Positions 58,408-64,000 of a stretch of 64,000 bases of DNA are shown here, piece by piece (positions within the stretch are counted from its first letter, which is position 1; the number at the start of each line of letters is the position of its first letter). The position numbers were made by a program, and so were the translations under genes. Below the pieces are notes generated by a model. That model saw only the letters and a list, made by a program, of their open reading frames with translations. It had not been told where the DNA came from and searched no databases. Location of the stretch: NCBI RefSeq assembly GCF_042678405.1, contig NZ_JBHTLI010000001.1, positions 1,488,001 to 1,552,000 on the forward strand, in the 5' to 3' direction. The DNA is from Salegentibacter_A chungangensis. GTDB taxonomy: Bacteria; Bacteroidota; Bacteroidia; Flavobacteriales; Flavobacteriaceae.

Positions 58408-58968
58408 TTAATTATTGGATTCTGAATTAGGTTCTTTTTCTATAGAATGTAAGGTTACCTTGGTGGTAATCGGCACATTGGTGCCTATCTTGTTTTTGTC
58501 ACCGTAATAGCCATATGCTTTGTAGGAAGGGAATAGGAATGTAACGGTTTCCCCTTCTTTCATTAATTTAATGCCGTCGCGAAGTCCGCTGAAAAGTTTC
58601 TCCTTATCTACGGCATATTCCTTTGTGGGCTTTTCTCCTTCGGCGTAAATAGTACGCCCGTCCAGGGTGGAGATCTGGTAATCGAAAACAACTATATCTC
58701 CGAATTCGGGTCTTTCGGTATTGGTTGAATCTTCAGATCTTTTATTGTAATAGTAGTAGAAGCCACTGTTGGAAGAGAGGTAGGTATTCGCGGAGTCCTG
58801 CTTTATGATCTCTTCGATCTGGGCTTCTTCCTGGGCCAGTAGCTTTTTGTTCCGCGCGACAGATTCATTTATATAAGACCCTGAACTCTGGCTCACCGGG
58901 TAGCGTGCTTCCGGCGATTTGCAGGAAACGACCAGGCTTAGGATAAATATGGCTGTTAAAAATCTCAT
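58408..58968 (-). CDS. gldI: GldI-like peptidyl-prolyl isomerase lipoprotein
   Basis: A 186-residue lipoprotein (LSLVVSC, lipid cysteine at 16) with a helix-rich front part and an FKBP-type domain (EFGDIVVFDYQISTLDGRTIYA, KLFSGLRDGIKLMKEGETVTFLFPSYKAYGYYG, ITTKVTLHSIE). This arrangement is that of GldI, required for gliding in Flavobacterium johnsoniae. GldI suggests the host has gliding/type-IX secretion genes, though none other is in the window. The start overlaps the nrnA-like gene by four bases. Identity as GldI is likely, not certain. Confidence 0.85.
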   Translation of the reverse strand: MRFLTAIFILSLVVSCKSPEARYPVSQSSGSYINESVARNKKLLAQEEAQIEEIIKQDSANTYLSSNSGFYYYYNKRSEDSTNTERPEFGDIVVFDYQISTLDGRTIYAEGEKPTKEYAVDKEKLFSGLRDGIKLMKEGETVTFLFPSYKAYGYYGDKNKIGTNVPITTKVTLHSIEKEPNSESNN

Positions 58969-59981
58969 TTTGTTAACTCGTCTTTATATTCCGGTAAAAG
59001 CTTATTGAATTTTACCACGGTGTCATTAAGCGAAACTTCGCTACGTCCCCCGGCAGCGTTAATGTGGCCACCACCGTTAAAGTTCTCTCTCGCAAATTTG
59101 TTTACCGAGAAGTCTCCTTTAGAACGGAAAGAGATCTTAATGATCCCTTCGGCCTTATGTTCAATAAAGATAGCGGCAAAAATCACGCCCTTCAGGGAAA
59201 GTCCGTAATTTACAAAACCTTCGGTATCTCCTTTTTTGAAATTATGGGCATCCAGTTCTTCCTGGGAGAGGGTGATATAAGCTGTGTTGTAAATTTGGTT
59301 CACCTTTAAATTCTGAAGAGCAACGCCCATCAGCTGGAGTCTCGATTCAGTATTGGTATCGAAGATATTGTTGTGGATCTCCGAGTTTTTCGCTCCTTTA
59401 TCAATGAGTTCTGCTGCCACGCGATGTGTAAGGCTGGTGGTAGAACTGAACCTGAAAGATCCCGTATCGGTCATAATTCCTGCATAAAGGCAGGTGGCGA
59501 TCTCCGGAGTGATATTCTTTGAAGCCCTGAGCTTATCTATAAAATGATACACCATCTGGCTGGTAGAGCTCATTGTGGCATCGCTGTAGGTGTAGTCGGC
59601 ATAATCGGCGGGTTCCTGGTGGTGGTCTATCATAATGAACACACTTTCTGAAGCCTTAAGCGATTCCTGCATTTGTCCCGACCTGGAAAGATCGTTAAAA
59701 TCCAGGGTGAAAATGATATCGGCCTCAGTGATAAGTTTGTCGGATTTTTCGACCTCCTTTTCGTAGATGATCACTTCTTCATCCCCGGGCATCCATTTCA
59801 GGAATTCAGGATAATCATTAGGAGCTATCACTTTAACGTGATGACCTTTATCTTTAAGAAAGTGCCAGAGACCAAGGCTTGAACCCATTGCATCACCATC
59901 GGGGCCTTTATGAGGGACAATTACTATATTTTCTGCCCGCGAAAGCTCAGCGGTGATCTCTAAAATATTCTGTTCAATCAT
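58965..59981 (-). CDS. DHH-family phosphoesterase (NrnA-like)
   Basis: A 338-residue DHH/DHHA1 protein. Motifs: VPHKGPDGDAMGSSLGLW, IIFTLDFNDLSR, VFIMIDHHQEPADYADY (DHH), MTDTGSFRFSST and the DHHA1 GGGHINAAGG. This is the oligoribonuclease/PAP-phosphatase (NrnA) layout: it degrades short RNA and 3'-phosphoadenosine-5'-phosphate. It is first in the leftward unit with gldI (4-base overlap). The intergenic region to the right is shared with the rightward PhoD-like gene. TATCTTTA (59998-59991, minus strand) is a near match to a -7 box. Confidence 0.93.
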   Translation of the reverse strand: MIEQNILEITAELSRAENIVIVPHKGPDGDAMGSSLGLWHFLKDKGHHVKVIAPNDYPEFLKWMPGDEEVIIYEKEVEKSDKLITEADIIFTLDFNDLSRSGQMQESLKASESVFIMIDHHQEPADYADYTYSDATMSSTSQMVYHFIDKLRASKNITPEIATCLYAGIMTDTGSFRFSSTTSLTHRVAAELIDKGAKNSEIHNNIFDTNTESRLQLMGVALQNLKVNQIYNTAYITLSQEELDAHNFKKGDTEGFVNYGLSLKGVIFAAIFIEHKAEGIIKISFRSKGDFSVNKFARENFNGGGHINAAGGRSEVSLNDTVVKFNKLLPEYKDELTK

Positions 59982-60032
59982 AGATAAGGGTAAAGATACA
60001 ATATATTAATACTTCGAAAATAAAGGAATCTC

Positions 60033-60040
60033 TATTTTTG
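60033..60040 (+). promoter_or_regulatory. -7 element of the PhoD-like gene
   Basis: TATTTTTG is an exact match to TAnnTTTG, 22 bases before the ATG. The upstream box is weak (TTCG near 60013). Confidence 0.45.
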
Positions 60041-60062
60041 CCTGACAACAAATCAACGAAAA

Positions 60063-61085
60063 ATGAAAATATTATTGAGGCTTTCCATCTTCTTTTTTCT
60101 TCTTGCTTCCTGCGGAAGCCAGCAGGAAACTGCTAATGCAGAACTTCAGGATCCCGATTTCACCATCGCTTTCGGGAGTTGTAACAAGCAGGATGAGAAA
60201 CAGCCGCTTTGGAGGCCAATTTTGAAAAACGAGCCCGATGTATTTGTGTGGGGTGGCGACAATATCTATGCTGATTCGAGGAATATGAAGGAAATTGAGG
60301 CCGGGTATAAAGAGCAGAAGAAAAACAAAAATTATCAAAAAATGCTCGCTTCGGTTGAAGTTATGGGCACCTGGGACGATCACGATTACGGGAAGAACGA
60401 TGGCGGTGCTGCGTGGGAGTATAGGGATGAAAGTCAGCAGCTGTTTCTCGATTTTTTTAATGTACCGGAAGATTCTGAAAGAAGGGACAGAAGAGGTGTT
60501 TATGAGGCCCAGACCTTCAAAACCGAAGAGGGCAGCTTAAAGATCATCAGTTTAGATACCCGTTACTTCAGAACGCCATTAAAGAAAAGTGACGATCCAG
60601 ATAAGAGGTATGAGCCTTCGGAAGGCGATATGCTTGGCGCCGAGCAATGGCAATGGCTGGAGCAGGAGCTTGTGAACAGTGAAGCCGATTTTAATGTGAT
60701 TATGAGCAGTATCCAGGTGCTTTCAAAAGAACACGGCTTCGAGACCTGGGGTAATTTTCCGGATGAGGTGGAAAAACTAAAAAGCATTATCAGGTATTCC
60801 GGAGCAAAAAATGTGATCCTGCTAAGCGGAGACAGGCATATTTCAGAATTTTCAAAAACCGAAGTGGATGGGCTCGGGTATCCTTTGATCGATTTCACCT
60901 CCAGCGGTCTTACCCATGTATACGAGGAATTCAGCGGAGAGCCTAACCAGTACAGAGTAGGGAAAGTGGTTAATAAGATCAGCTTTGGTCTTCTTAAATT
61001 CGATTTTGACAAAGGTCTGGTGCTGATGGAAATGAGAGGAAAAAAGAACCGCTTGCTTCAGGAATACCGGCAGATATATCCATAA
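60063..61085 (+). CDS. PhoD-like phosphatase lipoprotein
   Basis: A 340-residue lipoprotein (IFFFLLASC, lipid cysteine at 17). The calcineurin-like PhoD motifs are clear: FTIAFGSCNKQ, DVFVWGGDNIYAD, MGTWDDHDYGKNDGG, SLDTRYFRTP and LLSGDRHISEFS. These supply the two-metal ligands of PhoD-type phosphodiesterases/phosphatases. It is monocistronic, exported to the periplasm or outer surface, and could release phosphate or act on lipid or cell-wall phosphodiesters. Substrate unknown. Confidence 0.93.
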   Translation: MKILLRLSIFFFLLASCGSQQETANAELQDPDFTIAFGSCNKQDEKQPLWRPILKNEPDVFVWGGDNIYADSRNMKEIEAGYKEQKKNKNYQKMLASVEVMGTWDDHDYGKNDGGAAWEYRDESQQLFLDFFNVPEDSERRDRRGVYEAQTFKTEEGSLKIISLDTRYFRTPLKKSDDPDKRYEPSEGDMLGAEQWQWLEQELVNSEADFNVIMSSIQVLSKEHGFETWGNFPDEVEKLKSIIRYSGAKNVILLSGDRHISEFSKTEVDGLGYPLIDFTSSGLTHVYEEFSGEPNQYRVGKVVNKISFGLLKFDFDKGLVLMEMRGKKNRLLQEYRQIYP

Positions 61086-61109
61086 ATAAAACATAAAGTT
61101 CTACAGGAC

Positions 61110-61139
61110 TTGCTTTTGGAACGGATTTATTTATTTTTG
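61110..61139 (+). promoter_or_regulatory. Housekeeping promoter of ndk
   Basis: TTG (61110-61112), 19 bases, TATTTTTG (61132-61139): exact consensus. The leader is about 16 bases. Confidence 0.7.
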
Positions 61140-61161
61140 CACAAAATTTAAAAAACACGAA

Positions 61162-61581
61162 ATGGCAGGAAATAGAACTTTCACCATGATTAAGCCCGAT
61201 GCTGTAGAAGCAGGGAACACCGGTGCAATTTTAGACCAGATTACCGCTTCAGGATTCAGAATTGTGGCGATGAAAATGACTCAAATGACCAAGGCTGATG
61301 CCGAGAACTTTTACGCTATCCACAAGGAGCGTCCGTTCTTTGGAGAATTGGTTGAGTTTATGACAAGAGGTCCTATAGTAGCGGCTATTCTTGAAAAAGA
61401 CAATGCTGTTGAAGACTTCAGAACCCTTATTGGAGCTACTAATCCTGAAGATGCTGCTGAAGGAACCATCAGAAAGAAATATGCTACTTCTGTAGGAGAG
61501 AACGCCGTTCACGGAAGTGACAGCGACGAGAATGCAGAAATTGAAGGTGCTTTTCATTTCGCCGGAAGAGAAATGTTCTAA
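61162..61581 (+). CDS. ndk: Nucleoside diphosphate kinase
   Basis: A 139-residue enzyme that transfers the gamma phosphate between NTPs and NDPs through a phosphohistidine. Motifs: TMIKPDAVEAGNTG, MTQMTKADAENFYAIHKERPFFGELVEFM, RTLIGATNPEDAAEGTIRKKYA and the catalytic NAVHGSDSDENAEIE (His near 117). Length is standard. It has its own promoter and terminator. No unusual features. Confidence 0.97.
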   Translation: MAGNRTFTMIKPDAVEAGNTGAILDQITASGFRIVAMKMTQMTKADAENFYAIHKERPFFGELVEFMTRGPIVAAILEKDNAVEDFRTLIGATNPEDAAEGTIRKKYATSVGENAVHGSDSDENAEIEGAFHFAGREMF

Positions 61582-61603
61582 GCATTTTTTTCCATAGAAA
61601 ACG

Positions 61604-61634
61604 AAAAAGCCACGCGACGCGTGGCTTTTTTTAT
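61604..61634. terminator. Bidirectional terminator
   Basis: AAAAAGCCACGC, GAC loop, GCGTGGCTTTTTTT between ndk and the leftward DUF721 gene. Confidence 0.92.
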
Positions 61635-61639
61635 GGCTT

Positions 61640-61936
61640 TTAGCGAAGTACCAGTTTGGTGATAAGTTCCCGCCCCAGTTCTTCGTTCAGCATTTTTACG
61701 ATCTTTTCTTTCCCGTAGCTCAGTTCTTCCCTTAGTACCGAAGAGCTTAACTGTACATACAACACCGAGCCCTGAAGTTTTATGGCCGTGGTGTATTTTT
61801 CTATTGCGGGTCCCATCTGGCTGTTCCAGACATCGCGAACGTTTACCTTGTCAAGACCTTTCTGAAGTTTGTTGTGGTCTACAAACTCCTTGATCACTTC
61901 ACTTAAACTTAACTCTTCATTATTCCTTCTTTTCAT
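61640..61936 (-). CDS. DUF721 (DciA-like) protein
   Basis: A 98-residue protein with the DUF721 pattern: LSEVIKEFVDHNKLQKGLDKVNVRDVWNSQMGPAIEKYT, LYVQLSSSVLREELSYGKEKIVKMLNEELG. DUF721/DciA proteins help load the replicative helicase in bacteria without DnaC-type loaders. It overlaps the lipocalin-like gene by 17 bases and ends the recF / lipocalin-like / DUF721 unit, a context that suits a DNA-replication role. Confidence 0.9.
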   Translation of the reverse strand: MKRRNNEELSLSEVIKEFVDHNKLQKGLDKVNVRDVWNSQMGPAIEKYTTAIKLQGSVLYVQLSSSVLREELSYGKEKIVKMLNEELGRELITKLVLR

Positions 61937-62357
61937 CTTTCGCGATTGTTATAGGACTGAATTTTTTATAACGGTAGATCATCCCGTCCCGGTTAATAAT
62001 GCTCATCTCGTCTTTTCCTGCTGAAATTACCGTTTCTTTCCAGCTGTCGTAGGGAGTGGTGTAGTAAAGCCTCAGGCTGTCGTCTTCGATCCTGGCTTCA
62101 ATTTCTTCAGTGCTTTCCGAAGTGGTGTAGGTGCCATCCAGTCTTGGTTTTACTTTTTTTCTAAAACCCTTGCTGTCTTTTATTTCGATATAGTCTACTA
62201 CAGGATTTACCTTATACTCTTTTACGGAGTCTTCGGAAACTTCAACGCTTTCGATTTCCCAGTATCCCGAGATAAAGTTTAGCTGTTTCTCCGGATCCCT
62301 TTGGCTGCAAGAAGTAAGCAGTATAAGGGAGAACAGAATAAGGCTCTTTTTGATCAC
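61920..62357 (-). CDS. Lipocalin-like lipoprotein, GTG start
   Basis: A 145-residue lipoprotein (SLILLTSC, lipid cysteine at 16) with a lipocalin-like beta pattern: GYWEIESVEVSEDSVKEY, VVDYIEIKDSKGF, KPRLDGTYTTSE, LRLYYTTPYDSWKETVI. The start is GTG at 62357, overlapping the recF stop by four bases (GTGA), so translation is coupled to recF. Function unknown; it is sandwiched between two DNA-metabolism genes, which may be only convenience of transcription. No ATG gives a better signal peptide. Confidence 0.85.
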   Translation of the reverse strand: MIKKSLILFSLILLTSCSQRDPEKQLNFISGYWEIESVEVSEDSVKEYKVNPVVDYIEIKDSKGFRKKVKPRLDGTYTTSESTEEIEARIEDDSLRLYYTTPYDSWKETVISAGKDEMSIINRDGMIYRYKKFSPITIAKDEKKE

Positions 62358-63433
62358 AGTTTGAATATTTTATAAGATTGGTTACTTTCTTTAACTACCT
62401 TTTCGGTCCTGTCGGCATGGGTGTCGCTTATAAAGATCTGCCCCAGTTCATTCGTGGCCACCAGGGCTACTATATGTGCCACCCTCTGCTCGTCAAGCTT
62501 GTCGAATATATCATCCAGCAACAGGATGGGGTTTACTTTACTAATTTCCTTAATAAAATCGAATTGAGCCAGTTTTAAGGCTACCAAAAAAGATTTTTGT
62601 TGGCCCTGGGATCCGAATTTCTTTATGGGATGGCCTTCTATCTCGAAGCTGAGGTCGTCTTTATGAGTTCCAACGCTGGTATATTGAAGGGCCATGTCTT
62701 TTTGCAGGTTTTCTTCAAGTAGTTCGGCAAGTGGCTTTTCAAAAAGCTGGCTTTTATAAGTGATATTGACCGGCTCCCTGTTGTTGGTGATATCACCATA
62801 GCGCTTATTGAAGATCGGGATGAATTCAGCTAAAAAAGCCTTTCGTTTTTCGAACAGACTCTGGCCGAGTTCACTCAGCTGCATATTGTAAACTTCAAGC
62901 GTATCCCGGTCAAAACTGTTATTGGCGGCAAAATACTTCAGCAGGGAATTCCTTTGCGCCACGATCTTGCCGTACTGGATAAGGTTGTTGAGGTAAACAT
63001 TGTCGCTTTGGGAGATCACTCCGTCTATGAATTTTCTCCTGGTCTCACTGCCTTCAATGATGAGGTCGCGGTCTGCCGGGGAGATGATCACTGTTGGAAT
63101 AAAACCAATATGTTCACTGAACTTTTCATAAGGCTTGTTGTTCCTTTTGATCACTTTCTTCTGGCCTCGTTTGGCACTGACAATGATGTGTTCTTCCTTT
63201 TTTTTCTTTTCGAAGGTTCCTTCAACTACAAAAAAATCAGACTCGTGGTTAATGTTCTGGCTGGTAATTGGGTTAAAATAGCTTTTTCCGAAAGCCAGGT
63301 GATAGATGCTGTCTAATACGTTGGTTTTGCCCACCCCGTTGTGGCCTACGAGACAGTTGATTTTTGAATCGAACTCGAAAGTAGCCGAATCAAGATTCTT
63401 GTAATGAAGTAATGAAAGCTGTTTTAAAAACAT
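62354..63433 (-). CDS. recF: DNA replication and repair protein RecF
   Basis: A 359-residue ABC-type ATPase that loads RecA at gaps. Walker A is GHNGVGKTN (about 30-38), the N terminus LKQLSLLHYKNLDSATFEF is typical, DRDLIIEGSETRRKFIDG, FGSQGQQKSFLVALKLAQ (signature) and ILLLDDIFDKLDEQRV (Walker B) complete the set. The reading frame extends to 63520, but the first 29 codons have no family match and cross a region expected to hold the promoter, so the ATG at 63433 is chosen. It leads the recF / lipocalin-like / DUF721 unit. Confidence 0.95.
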   Translation of the reverse strand: MFLKQLSLLHYKNLDSATFEFDSKINCLVGHNGVGKTNVLDSIYHLAFGKSYFNPITSQNINHESDFFVVEGTFEKKKKEEHIIVSAKRGQKKVIKRNNKPYEKFSEHIGFIPTVIISPADRDLIIEGSETRRKFIDGVISQSDNVYLNNLIQYGKIVAQRNSLLKYFAANNSFDRDTLEVYNMQLSELGQSLFEKRKAFLAEFIPIFNKRYGDITNNREPVNITYKSQLFEKPLAELLEENLQKDMALQYTSVGTHKDDLSFEIEGHPIKKFGSQGQQKSFLVALKLAQFDFIKEISKVNPILLLDDIFDKLDEQRVAHIVALVATNELGQIFISDTHADRTEKVVKESNQSYKIFKL

Positions 63434-63552
63434 AAATGGCTGTCTTGCAGCTGTTTTTCGTAGGTTTGAGGTTTTCTCAGAAAGCATTGCGAATGACCCG
63501 AAAATATTGAAAAAATACAAATAAATTATCTTTTAATTTTGAATAAATATTA

Positions 63553-63560
63553 TATTTTTG
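63553..63560 (+). promoter_or_regulatory. -7 element of the edge TPR-type gene
   Basis: TATTTTTG is an exact match to TAnnTTTG, 20 bases before the ATG at 63581. The upstream box is weak. Confidence 0.45.
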
Positions 63561-63580
63561 CGACGCATTAAACAGTTTTT

Positions 63581-64000
63581 ATGGCAACGTACAAGAAAAG
63601 AGGATATAAACCATCCAATAAAGAAGAACAGCATAAAGTAGCTGAGGAAGAATCAACAACAGCTGAAGTTTTTAACACTCTTGATGAAGGTGCGGGGAGA
63701 ACCGAAACCTGGGTTGCAGAGAACCAGAATTTGATCTACATCATTGTAGGGGTTGCGGTAGTAGTGGTATTAGGATATCTTGGATATGAACGTTTCATCC
63801 AGGAGCCTAATGAAGCTGAGGCAGCCAACGAGATGGCTCAGGCACAAAACTATTTTGATGCAGCGCTTAGATCTACAGGAACGCAAAGCGATTCGTTATA
63901 TACTTTAGCTCTTAACGGGGGTGAAGGAAAATACGGTTTTGTTGATATCGCTGAGAACTACGGCAGTACCGATGCCGGGAACCTTGCAAAATACAATGCC
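63581..64000 (+). CDS. Membrane-anchored TPR/YfgM-like protein, 3' end cut by window
   Basis: 140 codons are visible with no stop at the right edge. A positively charged N terminus (MATYKKRGYKPSNKEEQHKV) is followed by an acidic stretch and one membrane segment at about residues 50-69 (LIYIIVGVAVVVVLGYLGY). After it comes NEAEAANEMAQAQNYFDAAL and EGKYGFVDIAENYGSTDAGNLAKYNA, the beginning of a TPR-like helical domain as in YfgM-type ancillary translocon proteins. The assignment is from pattern and topology and would need the missing C terminus. Confidence 0.75.
   Translation, partial: MATYKKRGYKPSNKEEQHKVAEEESTTAEVFNTLDEGAGRTETWVAENQNLIYIIVGVAVVVVLGYLGYERFIQEPNEAEAANEMAQAQNYFDAALRSTGTQSDSLYTLALNGGEGKYGFVDIAENYGSTDAGNLAKYNA

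Noticed and set aside
1..64000. Mobile elements, prophage, toxin-antitoxin pairs, CRISPR arrays or defence islands
   Set aside because: I looked for transposases, integrases, phage genes, regularly spaced repeats and nuclease/methylase clusters and found none; nothing suggests a recent insertion.

Overview
The window looks like ordinary chromosome from a member of the Bacteroidota, most likely a flavobacterium of the Flavobacteriaceae (relatives of Gramella/Christiangramia, Salegentibacter or Zunongwangia are my guess from protein style). The signs are: gliding lipoprotein GldI; bacillithiol deacetylase BshB1; an OstA-like protein, DUF349, DUF3810 and DUF368 proteins; a TonB receptor with an N-terminal carboxypeptidase-regulatory-like domain; many short lipoproteins; almost no Shine-Dalgarno sites; and repeated matches to the Bacteroidota housekeeping promoter (TTG or TTTG, 17-23 bases, TAnnTTTG). 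I see no insertion sequence, prophage, integrase or CRISPR array, and both window edges cut through genes.

Layout. 0-9 kb: an edge-truncated hydrolase/NTF2-like fusion, a DUF4168 protein, a secreted cupredoxin-like protein, a pseudo-kinase/DUF389 membrane fusion, and a leftward cluster of esterase, NTF2-like protein, cupin and MFS transporter. 9-18.6 kb: a TonB-dependent receptor, a SnoaL-like lipoprotein, OsmC, a predicted atypical kinase, a LigT/cyclase/CHAD cluster and lysA. 18.9-21.6 kb: sucC, then three tandem small secreted paralogs, each with its own terminator and all with the same non-housekeeping promoter architecture. This is the most unusual part of the window. 21.7-30.8 kb: an MBL-fold lipoprotein, a GNAT enzyme, a lipoprotein trehalase, a DUF1622 protein, hutG-hutI, a zinc alcohol dehydrogenase, a trans-sulfuration enzyme and bshB1. 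30.8-42 kb: tRNA-His, mazG, a methyltransferase, a DUF349 protein, aroE with two overlapping DUF368 genes, a TPR protein, a class-III aminotransferase and an OstA-like protein. 42.3-43.9 kb: a rightward pair of exported ferritin-like proteins. 44-50 kb: a leftward cluster trmH-like / M48 protease / relA-spoT / fur-like / purA. 50-55.7 kb: two amidohydrolase-family proteins and a DUF3810 protein. 55.7-64 kb: pepD, a block of nrnA-like / gldI / cyclophilin-FKBP lipoprotein, a PhoD-like phosphatase, ndk, recF with a lipocalin-like protein and a DUF721 protein, and the start of a membrane TPR-type protein.

How the genes work together. Most units are core metabolism or envelope functions: lysine, shikimate, purine and nucleotide metabolism, histidine breakdown, envelope lipid-carrier and LPS transport, and folding of exported proteins. 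Regulation can be read for several units. Housekeeping promoters are clear before the DUF4168 gene, sucC, tRNA-His, ndk, pepD and the DUF3810 gene. The three small paralogs share a GTAAC / GTC / TATATAA pattern that resembles an ECF-sigma promoter, and no matching sigma factor is encoded here. Start codons were moved where the longest reading frame began with an unlikely TTG or GTG or overlapped a promoter.
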